64,000 bases of DNA from Datnioides undecimradiatus (lineage: Eukaryota; Chordata; Actinopteri; Lobotiformes; Datnioididae), in NCBI GenBank assembly GCA_008933995.1, contig WARS01002905.1:124001-188000 (forward strand), given 5' to 3'. The notes below the pieces were generated by a model. It was not told where the DNA came from. It worked only from the letters and a program-made list of their open reading frames with translations, and made no database searches. This document shows positions 47,279 through 63,817 of this stretch, in pieces. Both the position numbers and the translations under genes were made by a program. The first letter of the stretch is position 1; every line of letters begins with the position of its first letter.

Positions 47279-50200
47279 TTAGGCGGGCTGCAGCGGGATA
47301 CAGCCGACCCCGACCCCCCCCTCATGGCACACCATGGGGGCCCTGAAGGTCCAGCGGTTGGTGTCGAGTTTGTACATCTCCCACAGAAACTGAGGTTGAA
47401 CTGTCCATCATGCTTGCGCCCACGGCGTCCTGGACGTCCTGGCCGTCAAAACAGAGACTCTGCTGCGTCTGCGTGTGTTCATAGCTGCAAGGAGGCTCCA
47501 CTGACCCGGCTTGTGAAACTGAACTTCCTCCGCTCGCTCCAGGAAACCCGAGGACAAATCATGCCTCCTGCCACCGTACATGTGGCTACAAAGCCATAAC
47601 CCGATGCCGATAGCAGCATTTTCATCATATGACGCAGAATTTGCAATGTAGTTTGATATTGATTGATTTGTAATTACTCCACCTGCGGGACAGAGGGCGA
47701 ACAACACATGGTCAGCTGATGTCATGTGCACACACAAACAGGAAACAGGAAATGAGACGAACAAACTGACTGTGTTGAAGATCTGTAAACCGTCGTGGCC
47801 GCCAGAGACAAAGATGCGTCCATCAAACACCGTCACGCCAGCGGCGCTACGACTCGCACTCATCTCCGTCACCACCGTCCACCTGCAGTTCGTGCAATAA
47901 TCAATCAGTCAGCACTGTGAGGCTACCTGTCCCCTGGATGAAGCTACCTGTCCCCTGGATGAAGCTACCTGTCCCCTGGATGAAGCTACCTGTTGTTCTG
48001 CACCAGGTGACACTCACCTGTCGGTCTCTGGAGGGTAACACTCCACTGAGTTCAGTGATGATTTTCCATCGTAGCCGCCACAAACGTAGATGTGTCCATC
48101 AATCACAACGGTTCCCATGGCGCTGAGGACGACAACATGCGTATTCCTCCACTGATGTTTCAGGATCAGTGTATTGATCAGTGTATTGATCAGTGTATTA
48201 ACCTGCGCTGGCTGTTCATGCTCGACACTCGTGTCCAGCTGTCTGTCTCTGGGTTGTAAACTTCCACTGTGCTGAGCCGTGATTGGCCATCATATCCACC
48301 AATGGCGTAAAGCAGCCCATTAACTACGGCTACGCCCACTCTGCTGCGAGCCGTCCTCATTGGCTGACAGCGCTCCCAGAAGTTCAATCGGATCAAACAC
48401 TTCGACCACATTTAAAGAGTCACCTGAAAGAACCAATCAATTTATCAGCAGTGACATCCCACCTTCTGCGATTGGTCAGTTTTGCAGACTGATTTCATAA
48501 ACCAACCAGTAGCCTCCTCATCTGCAGCTAACGTCCACCAGACACTGCTGTCCGCAAACTATCATTGGAGTGAGATCCAAGAAATAATGCCCCTTCAAAA
48601 TTCAAAAATCTGCGCGGGTTTAAGCAAGAAGAGAGTTATCACTACCAACTGAAGACTTTCACAATAAAAGTCCTGCTATGATCACTGAAGGAAACCTTTC
48701 ACAACAAATGCCCTGTAACAGTTACTGAGCTGCTGCTGACAGACTGAGGACGGATTTTAGAAATGTAGGTGTCTTCCAACAGACAGGTGTTCTTACTGAC
48801 AGGTGAACAGTGTACCTGAGCTGTTGAGTCCTCCAACAGCGTAGATGAGTCCTGTGATGGACGTGCAGCATCTCTGTCTGGTCTTAAACGCGGGCAGGTG
48901 AGGACGACGCTCCGGCATCAGGTGGAAATCTTTGGCCTCATCTACGAGATCTCTGACAGGAAACAGGAAGCAGGATTCATTACTCTGCATTCAATGGACG
49001 ACAGGTGACCTTCAGTCAAAAGGTACGACCCACACAACAGTGCAAGGCTGCAGGCCCTGATAGCATCAGCCCCAGGGTCCTGAAGTCTTGTGCTGCTCAA
49101 CTGTCTGGTGTCCTGCAACATATCTTCAACCTGAGTCTGTTGCAGGAAAAGATAGCGGTGCTGTGGGCTTATCATGCATGGTCACGGGTTCCTAAGCAGA
49201 CTACCTCATCTAGTCCTAAATGACTTTTAGACCAATTGGCCTCACCTCACATGTCATGAAGGTACTGGAGAGACTGGTTTTGGCTCACCTTGGACCTCTG
49301 GTGAATCCAGCATTAGACCCGCTCCTGTTTGCCTACCAGCCCCATATTGGTGTGGATGACGCTGTCACCTATCTGCTGCCGTGCTCACTCTCACCTGGAT
49401 GGTAGTGGTGGCACTATGAGAGTCATGTTCTTTGATTTCTCCAGGGTCTTTGATACCATCCAACCTTTTTGCTTGAGTGAGAAGCTGATCAGGATGGGTG
49501 TCAGTTCATACACTGTCTCCTGGATCATGACTGTCAGTCAGACAGGCCACAGTTTGTGCATCTGGCAGACTCACTGTCTGATGTGGTGGTCAATGCTACA
49601 AGGGGGCTCCTCCAGGGGACATCCTGTCTCTGGTCCTGTTCACTCTGTACACCTCTGACTTTCAGTATAACACTGAGTCATGCCACCTGCAGAAGTTCCC
49701 TGATGACTCTGAGGTGGTGGGATATATCAGGGATGGGCTGGAGTAGATGCAGGCAGGCCGTGAACAACTTTAATGAGTGGTGCTTATGTAGGAATCATCT
49801 TCTCCTGAATGTAACCAAGACCAAGGAACTGGTGGTGGACTTCAGGAGGACAGGGACCAAAGCTGAGCCCATAAAGATCAGGGGGGAGGAGGCTCGAAGT
49901 AGTGGAGCTACAGGTACCCCCTGGGCGTTCACCTGAACTGGCAGGCTAGACTGAAGCAACAGCACTGATGCTGTGTACAAGAAGAGATGGTGAACTCCAC
50001 TTCCCTGAGGGAAACCAGATCCTTCAATGTCTGCAGCAGGATGTTGGAGGTCTTCTACCAGTCTGTGGTAGTGAGTGTCCCTACTACTGTGCTGTGGTCT
50101 GCTGGGGAGCATCAGTGCCAAGGGCGCCAGCAGGATCAACAAGCTGATCCACTTAGGCTGGACAGGTTGTTGGACACCAATCTGGGCGTTTGAGGTCAGT

Positions 50201-53200
50201 GAGAACAGGGGTCACTAGACACTACTCTCCATCCTGGACCAATCCATCCCACCCCTCCATGACACAATACAGAGGCAGCGGTCACAAACAATGGTTCAAT
50301 AGGTCATTTCTCCCGTTTGCAATTAACTTTACAATAGCTCACCACTGTGTGACAGATAGGGCACTCTTTGTCCATCCTCATCTGTTTACTCTGTTTCTCC
50401 TAAACATCGATTTTGCACACCTGTTCTTCTCACACTTATTTATGTAAATTCGTAAATATTTTAGTTCTATATTCTATTTTTAGCTTATTCAGTTTTTATC
50501 TTTTGTACTTTTTATGCTATCTCCTGTTATGTTATTACTGTTGGTGCTGCTGTAATAACAAAATTTCCCTCAGAGATTAATAAAGTACTTCTATTCTATT
50601 CTATTCTATTCTATTCTGTTTATTTACTTGTTTAGTCTCACCTGCACTTATGGCAGCTTAGCGTGTAGACTCATCCTGCTGGACTCGGTCTGTGAGAGAA
50701 GGCAGGAACTGAGGTCGACACAGAGGAAGTCTGATCTTTGACAGCAATTCTGGCAGCAGAGACTCCCTGCGATCCCGGTCATGATGGACCCAGGCCAGCA
50801 CCGCCTCAAATACCTGCATAGGTACAAGCACATTCAACACACCTCCAACACCTGCACAGGTACAACGCATTCAACAGGTTTGCTTTTCCCTAAATGGTCC
50901 AGGTGAGAAATCTTGTTCACTCTCAAGCTGATGTTGAGTTCGTCACAGCCAACCAGCTCCAGCACCTCCTCCGTCCTCAGACCCAGAAACTCCTCGGACA
51001 CGGAGACCTCCACAAAGTGCTGGTGGAGAAAGCTGTTGGCCGAGTCGTACAGAGTCGTACACATCATCGTCTCTGCAAACTGACGCACACCCAGACAGTT
51101 CTTTGGATGTAACCTGACACCACAGACAGGCAGAGAGACAGGCAGAGAGACAGGCTGAGAGACAGGCTGAATTCATTAAACTGTGGTGATTCAACTCGTC
51201 TTCATGATTAATCAGCTGACAGCGTTTCTGTCAATAAAACACGTTCACCTTCATATTTCAGCCTCATCAGTAACATCATGTGATGTGACTGAAAGCACCT
51301 GAACAGCCACTAAATGCTTTGTGGTTTTTAAGTGGTTTTAAAGTGATGTCATCGTCATAAAGCGATGACAACATCTGTCTGGTTATATTTCATTTTTTGC
51401 TTCCGACCACAGCGAAGGTGTTTAAAGATTCAGTGAGATGAAATCTGACGATCTGTTTGTTAACATAGAGAAAAAATGTAACCTAAATTATAATTAGTCA
51501 TTAATACAAATTCATATTGAGACAGTCGGACGATGTGTGTACTGAGCGTGTGTGGTGACATGTCACTGACCTCTCCTGCAGGAAGGAGCAGCAGGCATCT
51601 TTAGCGTTCTGCAGCTGCAGGAAGCTCGAGCCAATCAGAAGAGACTGCACGTTCTGCTGGTCAATGGCAACATGGCCGCTGTACGCAAAGTTTATCAGGG
51701 CCTCCAGGCTACGGAAGAATGGACTGGTCGGAGCTGGTCAGACTGGGGTCAGAATGGAGTCAGAATGGAGTCAGAATGGGGAGTCAGACTGGGATCGGGC
51801 CAGATCAGACTGGGGTCAGACTGATTTGCGTGTACTGGTCCGTGCTCACCTGGGGTCCATTCCCTGCATCAGGATCTCATCCTGTTTACACTCAACCATG
51901 TCGTTCGTGAACATGGCGTGAAAAGAGAAATCACAGGGATGGGCGGTAGAACAATCTCGGTGGCTATTTGAACTTATGGTCGCCGACCTGAAGAGAGGAA
52001 AGACAACAACAGCTCACATTTGAGAGAAAAAGCACTTTTTTCATAAAACTCGTGGTGCATTTAGGGACCCTGTGATAAAGGAACAGGCCCTCCACTCTCA
52101 CTGTGAGCTCGCTGCAGCTTTCACAAACTGAATCCAGTCAGACATCACACAGGCCTAGCAACTCCTGTCATCCGTCCATCATCTCAGGACGAGTCAGTGT
52201 ATACACTGTCCCTCTGGACAGTGTTTTTGACTACGATGACACTGATCAACATGTTGCAGGTGCTGTTTCACTCTCTCTTCTCCAGGTTAGTTGGTGAACG
52301 ATTGGCCAGTGCGGGGCTTGTGCAGTGAACTGCGGTGTGAGTGCGGGGCGCAATGCAGTGAACCTGCGGTGTGGTCGCGGGGGCTGTGCAGTGAACGCGG
52401 TGTGGTGTGGGGCTGTGCAGTGCAGTGCTGCAGCTATTCTTTCATCAGTTGCAGATTCAGCAGACTTAACCGTCAGGAAGAGGATTAACCTGGTTAACTG
52501 GCTGCATGATGTCAGTGCAGCACTGCAAACCAATCAAAGGTGCATTAACCAACTCTTCTTTGCTGACAGCGAATGCATCATTTAACTGATGACGCTGCTT
52601 CTCCAGAACATGTGACGACTGTATGATACAGATGTCAACGATATACAAGGACAGTCTGTTGTTAGAAAGCGTCCCAGCGGCAGCAGTGAGTCTGTAGGCT
52701 GATCAGCACACAAAGCTTGTGTGTCCCTGTAGGTATGCGATGTGCACCACACTCACACAGAAGAAGAGGAAGATGCAGGTTCCCATTTGTTAGCAATAAT
52801 CAGAGGATATCTGAGTGTGTTTGATGAGTGTGACCATGTTTCCTGTGGCAAACACACACATACACACATGATACTACAGGTTCAACAGGTACAGCTCACA
52901 CTAACTTCAGCTGGGCTGTAGTGGGACCGAGGGTTTAGTCCCCCATCTGGATCCATCTCTCATACTCACACTCACAACAGGAGAGCCGCATTAATTACTG
53001 GAGACTGGAAAACATGTGGTTCTGCTGTCTTTCTCAAAATACCGAAACACTTGGATCCATTCCCTCGCTGATCACCATGGTAACACGACCGTTAACCAGC
53101 AGCCTGCATCCTTGCTGCAGGCTCCATAGCAGCAGCAGGTCTCAGGTGTTTCCGGTGTGTAGCTGGTCAAAGGTTAGCTGCGTTAGCTTTGTTTAATATA

Positions 53201-53537
53201 TATGTGCTAACAGCCCGTGACGTCACGAACATGTCTAATCTGGCTGTCATATTAATTTAATGATCCGCTGCTCGCGCTCAATGAATCACAGCTTGTTAGC
53301 ATGTTGTTAGCATCTACACTGCTAGCACGGCTACCTCAGCTATCTTCTGCGGACGGGCTGTTAGCAGGCTAGCAGGCTAACTTCAGCCTCGAACGACGTC
53401 AGTTTTACCGTAAGCGTGACATCGCAGAGTTTCCCCTGACGTCGGATCTCCTCCATGACGACATAGCCTCGTGTCGGCAGGTCGTGCACTGAGAAATGAA
53501 CTAAATCCTCGAGCTCTTCGCAGAGAACGTCTCCCAT
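47279..53537 (-). CDS. klhl18: Kelch-like protein 18 (KLHL18), Cullin-3 adaptor
   Basis: BTB-BACK-Kelch substrate adaptor of a Cullin-3 ubiquitin ligase. Ten minus-strand exons: 53409-53537, 51850-51987, 51571-51708, about 50913-51113, 50642-50813, 48816-48952, 48203-48423, 48018-48122, 47771-47882 and 47279-47682. The start is ATG 53537 ([20 protein letters not shown]). The BTB has [20 protein letters not shown]; the BACK has [20 protein letters not shown] and [40 protein letters not shown] leads into Kelch repeats ([65 protein letters not shown]) and the end [16 protein letters not shown]. Breaks: the first half of exon 2 (conserved HRIVLAASIPYF region) is scrambled, exon 5 has a frameshift before SCHKC, the 48203-48423 exon has a 2-base loss near WERCQPM, and the last exon is heavily damaged in its first two thirds. 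Confidence 0.9.
47922..47995. repeat. 21-bp tandem repeat CTACCTGTCCCCTGGATGAAG
   Basis: Three and a half exact copies of a 21-base unit in a 135-base klhl18 intron, which it largely fills. Confidence 0.95.
49010..50625 (+). mobile_element. Rex1/CR1-like LINE with (TTCTA)n tail
   Basis: A plus-strand LINE in a klhl18 intron, antisense to the gene. ORF2 remnants include [54 protein letters not shown] and [20 protein letters not shown], spread over different frames by indels and stops. The catalytic YADD appears as [13 protein letters not shown]. The 3' end has AAATTTCCCTCAGAGATTAA and a (TTCTA)n tail at 50589-50620. It is 5'-truncated, because no endonuclease is visible, and inactive. Confidence 0.85.
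51730..51825. repeat. GTCAGAATGGA / GGTCAGACTGG repeats
   Basis: Short imperfect repeats of about 11 bases lie between klhl18 exons 2 and 3. Confidence 0.7.
52300..52440. repeat. GC-rich repeat GTGCAGTGAACTGCGGTGTG
   Basis: About four imperfect copies of a 25-32-base unit in klhl18 intron 1. Confidence 0.8.
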
Positions 53538-53700
53538 CGTCAGCAGGAGCGGCGGAGCGGCGCGGTCTGTACCCTCCGAGCTGCCGTACACAGACAGCGC
53601 GGATGACATCAACATAACGTGACAGACGCAGCGGCTTCCGGCTGGAGCCTTCACAATAAAAGTCACTGTCTCCTGTCAAACGGCAGGCTTAGGCTAAAGT
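53538..53700 (-). promoter_or_regulatory. Presumed klhl18 CpG promoter
   Basis: Immediately upstream of the klhl18 start codon the DNA is CpG-rich (GCGGCGGAGCGGCGCGGTCT on the plus strand), like other vertebrate housekeeping promoters. No TATA box is seen. A LINE fragment begins about 200 bases farther upstream. Confidence 0.45.
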
Positions 53701-53833
53701 TAGCGCGTTTATCAATGTTTAACAGGATTACAAACACGGTTCCCTGCCACTTTGCTGGCACAGAGCCTTCAAAAATAAAAGTCAATAAACCCCGTTTTCC
53801 TCTTAAGTACGTTTTACGTAGATACTATATAGG

Positions 53834-54610
53834 GTGTGTGCGTGTGTGTGTGTATGTATGTGCGACTCTGCAATCGAGGGCCTCATCACAGATGGGAACG
53901 ACAGGGAGAACAGAGGACTGACGCAGAACTTTGTGGACTGGTGTCAGCGAAACTGCCTCCAGATTAATGCAGGGAAGACTAAAGAGCTGGTGGTGGATTT
54001 CCACAGATGCAGGCTGACCCACACAGCAGTGAACATCCAGGGAATGGACACTGAGATGATGACTTGCAAGTTCCTGGGTGTTCACCTGAACAACAAACTG
54101 GACTGGTCTGACACTACATCAATTTATAATAAAGGGCAGAGCAGACTCTACCTGCTGAGGAGACTCAGGTCTTTTGGAGTGCAGGGGCCACTCCTGAGGA
54201 CCTAGGGGTCTGCTGGGGCATATGGCATCACTACAGCAGACAGAAACGACTGAGACAAAGTGATAAAAGAGGCCAGCTCTGTCTCAGGATGCCCCCACTC
54301 AGTGCAGAGTGGTGGGGAGAGAGAGGGGAGAGATAGCGGCTAGCTATGGAGTCCCTGTTGAACAATAGCCCCACCCCATGCAGGACCCCCTGACTGCACT
54401 GAGCAGCTCCCTCAGTGACAGACTCCCTCAGCCCAAGTGTGTGAAGGAGCAGCTTCCCAGGTCTTTCCTCCCTGCAGCTGTGAGGCACCACAACCAGCAC
54501 TGCTCCCAGTGGACCCACTGGACCCACTGGACCCACTGGACTCTGACAGGCTGCACAACTTTTAACTGACTGTATCAGTCAAATGTGCAGTTTAAATTGT
54601 CTCAAGTGCA
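53834..54610 (+). mobile_element. Rex1/CR1-like LINE 3' fragment
   Basis: It encodes [54 protein letters not shown] and GQSRLYLLRRLRSFGVQGPL in one frame. A shifted frame then gives ALSSSLSDRLPQPKCVKEQL and RSFLPAAVRHHNQHCSQ. This is the reverse-transcriptase C-terminal half of a fish LINE. A (CTGGACCCA)n run sits at 54505-54540. It lies between the klhl18 promoter and the 3' side of puf60. Confidence 0.85.
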
Positions 54611-56602
54611 AAACACTTCTCTGCCTCCTACTGTCTTGTATATATATTGTGCCAAACTGATTTTTGTTTACCTCTGTTTGCTTTTGATTTTAAAATCTGT
54701 TTATTGTTTTGTAATGTAGCTTCTGGCCTGTTGCTGCTGTTAACTCTGTGACTTTCCTCTTGTGGGACAAATAAAGGATTTCTTAATACACACACACACA
54801 CACACATATATATGTATGTAGTATGTATGCTTCTTCTCCTGGTCACTATTTACACTTTTTCTATTTTTTTGTAGATTTACTTATTTCCTGAATTGTATAT
54901 TGTATTGTTTGTGTGGAGACAACAGGATGCTTGAAGCTGGTGGTTTCCAAATAGAGAGTTAAAATGAAAAGGATTTTATCTGAGCTCGGAGCTTTTAATC
55001 AGGTGGCTTCAGGATCTAAAAGCTGAGAATTAATGAGGACGATCAGACGTCAGAGGACGCTTTGCTCTCACTGGACCTGTTACATTATGAAGCTGTGAAT
55101 AGATCAGCCAATCAAACAGCATTTCAGGATCAAGGAAACAACAGGAAAAACACATTCATAGAAAAAAAGAAAGTGAAGTTTATTCACATACTTCTGTTTG
55201 ACCCCTGAACACACCGTTCACACCGAACATGATTTGTCAGAGGTCATCGAGGTTCAATCAGTGCTCAGAGAATGTCACTACAACATGGAGAACAAAACCA
55301 AAATGATGGACTGAGGTCCGTTTCAGTTTGGATGATGGTGTGGTGCGTTCAGGAGCATCAGTGAGTTCGTAAACACAAAGACACGACAAACATCAAGATG
55401 TGTGTGATGTCTGGAACTAAACAGGTGAGTAACATCTGGACCACAGGTGGGTTCATGTTTCAGCCCAAAACAGTTTTGCTCCCACTGAGCATTTTGCAAG
55501 ACACAACACTCAGCTGTCAGAGTGTCCCTGAAATCAGCAACAACAGTTTTGAAACAGGGGCAGGGATCCTCTCCTCTCCTCCCCTCTACCCTCTCTCCTC
55601 CCCTCTCCTCTCCTCTACCCTCTCTCCTCTCCTCTACCCTCTCTCCTCTCTCTCCTTTCCTCTACCCTCTCTCTTTCCTCTACCCTCTCTCTCATCCTCT
55701 CCTTTCCTCTCCCTCCCCCCTCCTCTCCTCTCTTTTCCTCTCCCTTTTCCTCTCTCTGCCCTCTCTCCTCCTCTATGTGTCCCTCTACTCTTAATTTTGC
55801 ATCATTTTACTTCATCATTTCAATCAGAGTTACTGTGCTGTTGACAGTTTATCATGCAAACTGAGGACGTCCTGTGTTGGGATGTTTGTTTGTTCACGTG
55901 TTATAAATAAAGTTTAAATACACAGCCTGGAGTTAGTGCTCCTCCCATCTCCTTTCACATCTCAATGATCCAGGGAACCTGTCCAGGACACGATGTTTGG
56001 TCTGGACCATCGTTCTGCAGCCTGGCTCTCGGCCATCAGACCGGGACCAGATGACCCTGCTGGGCCACCCTTAGCCCTCACTGGTCCAGTAGGACTGGCT
56101 CCTCTGTGACTCGGCTCCTTTAATAAGGTCCTACTTGGATTTAATATTTTCCCTCTTTGAGTCTGAAAGTGTGACAAATTTCTTCAATTATTATTTCAAA
56201 CTGACAGCTCAGCCCAGAGAACGTGCATGATGATGAAGTGGACGAGAGGATTTTCTCTCCTGGGTGGGAGACAGTTCGGCCTTGGACAGAGTTAAAGCTG
56301 TATAAAAACATGATGGTCTCTGCAGCCAGTTTTGTCTCCTCTGGGCCACTGTAGAAACCTGCGATGCAAACACGCCACCTCCACATTTCATAGAAAACAC
56401 ACACAAAACCGACTGATTTGCAAACAATCAGCAGCAGTGAAGCACTTCTGTGATTTGAGGCTGAAACAGCATCAATGTCTTTAACTCCTGAAACAAGAGA
56501 ACAAGAAGAAAAGTTTCCCTGGAGACAAACATCAATAAAAAACTGTGACAGGTTAGAAAGAGGCCTGTCTGTGTGTCTGTCTGTGTGTGTGTCTGTGCGG
56601 CT
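54611..56602. other. Spacer downstream of puf60
   Basis: Includes the AT-rich end of the LINE, (CA)n at 54787-54806, a pyrimidine array at 55565-55780 and otherwise featureless DNA. The puf60 3' UTR should lie in the part nearest 56602. Confidence 0.5.
55565..55780. repeat. (CTCTCCTCTACC)n pyrimidine array
   Basis: About 215 bases of C/T-only repeats of CCTCTACCCTCTCTCCTCTC type. It gives spurious LSSPLPSLLSSTLSP frames. Confidence 0.95.
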
Positions 56603-61220
<4,618 letters not shown>

Positions 61221-61420
61221 ACAGCCCGGCTCTCTGGGCTCCTTCCCCGCTGCAGCTGGATCAAAACCCGCCGGATGCTCCTGATGTTTCAACCTCTGCT
61301 GCCCCAAACACACACCACCACCACTTCCGTGCACGTCACATCCTTTGACACAGATTTCAAAATAGAAGACGTGTCGGGAGCAGCTCCTGCTTTACGCCGT
61401 TAACTGACAAACACTAAATG
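61221..61420 (-). promoter_or_regulatory. Presumed puf60 promoter
   Basis: CpG-bearing sequence upstream of the puf60 start (CCGCGGATACGG, CCCGCCGGATGC, CACGTCACATCC, the latter containing a CRE/E-box-like ACGTCA). No TATA box. The promoter role is inferred from position. Confidence 0.4.
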
Positions 61421-63577
61421 AATTAAAACCCAAATTAATGAATGAATGGATTGATTATAAAACACACGAGTAAAGCATTGAATCATATTTCAGAAACATG
61501 TATCAAATAAACATTAAATGAAATGTGTTGAATGAAATTTATTACTTTTGAGGTAGACTGTTTCACTCATTTCACTGCTGTTCTTATTCTTTAGAGTTAT
61601 TTATTTATTCATTGCCTTCTAATTAATCAAATCTATGGAAGAGTGAAGAAAGATCAGTAGAGGAACATGTTCTTACCTCAGGTTAGTATCATTCTCATGA
61701 ATCCAGCTCCTGCTCTTCTTCCTTAGTGTTCTTTGTCCCATCAGCTGAATTAATCGTGTTTGTTCTGATTCCAAATGTCATTTAATCAAGTCGTGTTTGA
61801 AAAACATTTTTTTCCCAGTAATAGATAAACTATTGATTTATTAATGTTGAGTTTTTTACTTTATTTAAACATTTGAATTGTGAAACAGAACACACATTTA
61901 CACATTAGTACAATACATCATATTTCATGCCCACAGTGACAGCAGCTGCACACATTATACAGCACACTGGCAATAGCTGATCAATCGCTGAAGTGCAGTT
62001 AATGGGAGTAGGTTCCTCCACATGCTAACATTAGCTTTGATATTAGCATTCCTCTCCTCTGTGTTGTCAGCCTCTGTGTCAAGCAAGCAGTTCAGCACCA
62101 TGAAACTACAGCACAGTTACAATGGTAACTGTAACTGATGGTGATGATGATGAAGCCAGAACGTTGTCTTGTTTTAAACTCTGGGGGAACAAGGTTCCTA
62201 AGAGCTTCCAGAAACCTTGGATCAGCTCCTGATCAATAACTGTGGATAAATAAGTTTTGATGAACGTCAGAACGTCTTTATTCTCCATTGTCAGGTGTGA
62301 AGTTTTCCATCAATCTTTACATGTTCTATGTTGAACTCTGCACTCATACAGGTGAAACCTGGTAACTAACAGTCTGATGTCACGCTCCATTATCTTCCTG
62401 TCCGTCCGAGTTAAACAGTTGAGCTGGAGACGAGGAGCGAGCTGAGCCCTTCAGCCTTAGTGAACCTGAATCTGGAGTTCTGGATACATAGGAACACACT
62501 TCAGCGGTTTTACAGGTCAGTGCTGAAGTTGAAGTTCCCAAGTATGTTTGATGTGGAACCCCACGATGGAGAAAGGGTTGTCGAGCAGAGAATGGATCCA
62601 GAGTTCTATGCAGAGAACTTTTCTTTGTAGAAAACTTTAACAGGTTCTTTGATTGAGAACTGGTTCTAATTAATGATGAGAAGATCTGTGTGAGAACAGT
62701 TTTGGAATCTGTTTCCTTTGTCAGTGACCTAGAATCCCAACAGTTATCAGTTGTTTTGATCAGGGTTCTATCAGTCACTGTTTGTTCTAGTTTACAAGAA
62801 CATATCCATTACAGGATGAGAACACGTTTTCTGTAATTGCTCTAGATCTCTGGGGCTGAGGTTTCATCGTCAGAAGATTTGAGCTCTCAGCACAGAAATA
62901 TTCAGGAACTCTTCAGCAGGTTCTAAGTCATGATGAAAGGATTTGTTTTTGCAGAACATTTTAGAACTTCAAAGACCTCAGCATGTGGGACATTCTCAAA
63001 GCACGTGTGCCATGAACTGCTAAGATTAGCAGAGAACAATTCTTTGTAGAGAGATCTAGACTGGATGTAGTTGTGAGTAGAGCACTGTTTGTGGAACACA
63101 GAGTGAAGGGTTCTAGATCTGCTGTTATGGTTCAATACAGAGTTCCCAGCACAGAAATGTTTTTTTAAAGGATCATTTTTGTATTTAATTGTTTGAGAAC
63201 CTCATAATGGAGTGAGAACTAATGAGGGGTCTGTTTTTCCATCTTCTAGAATCATTTCTGTGCAGAGGTCCCTCACTACAAACTGAGTGCAATTCTTTAA
63301 GGCCAGAGCTTCAGTAACGTTTGAAGAACCATATTCAGACTTGTTAAAAATTTATGAGAGGGTTCTAGGCCTAGAAGACAGAATCAAGGTGCCTGCAGAG
63401 TTCTAGAGAAGCAAGGTTCTGGACATGTGGGGGAGTTTGCTGGAGATTAATCAGGTTGAATGGTGGTAGAACCCAAAGATCCAACTCGAACATGCAGAAC
63501 TCCAGATGGATTACGTTTCAGATCAATGTGAGGGTGGTGAGTCAGTATTTGGGTGTCCAGCCATCAACCAGAAGGTT
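61421..63577. other. AT-rich spacer between afg3l2 and puf60
   Basis: No exon is recognised. From about 62170 to 63480 the DNA is unusually rich in GTTCT/AGAAC motifs (TTCTAGA, AGAACC, GGTTCT), possibly an old repeat or a long 3' UTR of the minus-strand afg3l2 gene. The 132-residue frame at 62380-62778 shows no domain. Confidence 0.45.
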
Positions 63578-63817
63578 CTAGAAGGGCATTCCTTCAGAGA
63601 TCTGACGGGCGACCTGCTCATCCTGGCTCTCCTCCCTGTCTTTCCTCTCCTGGTTCCAGTCCTTCAGACCCTCTGGCAGAGTCGTGTCCTCGTCCTCGCC
63701 TCCGGTTCCCTCCACAAACTCCTCATAAGTCGACTTCTCTGCAAACGGGCGTTTGCCCAGCAACTCCACCATGTCGCTCTTATCCAGAACCTCCTTCTCC
63801 AACAGCCTCAGCGCCAC
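63578..63817 (-). CDS. afg3l2: AFG3-like mitochondrial m-AAA protease, last exon
   Basis: The terminal exon of an AFG3L2-type gene whose remainder lies beyond the window. The minus strand after an AG acceptor (63818-63819) reads [40 protein letters not shown] and [20 protein letters not shown], and stops at 63578. The family sequence around [20 protein letters not shown] and [11 protein letters not shown] is nearly the same. The protein is a membrane-bound ATP-dependent metalloprotease of the mitochondrial inner membrane; this exon covers only the end of the M41 peptidase domain and the acidic tail. The catalytic HEXXH and the AAA module are outside the window. AFG3L1 is a possible alternative. 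Confidence 0.9.
   Translation of the reverse strand: MALRLLEKEVLDKSDMVELLGKRPFAEKSTYEEFVEGTGGEDEDTTLPEGLKDWNQERKDREESQDEQVARQISEGMPF

Noticed and set aside
62380..62778. 132-residue minus-strand frame near afg3l2
   Set aside because: Low-complexity Ser/Thr-rich translation of a GTTCT-rich region, with no motif of the m-AAA protease or of any other family.
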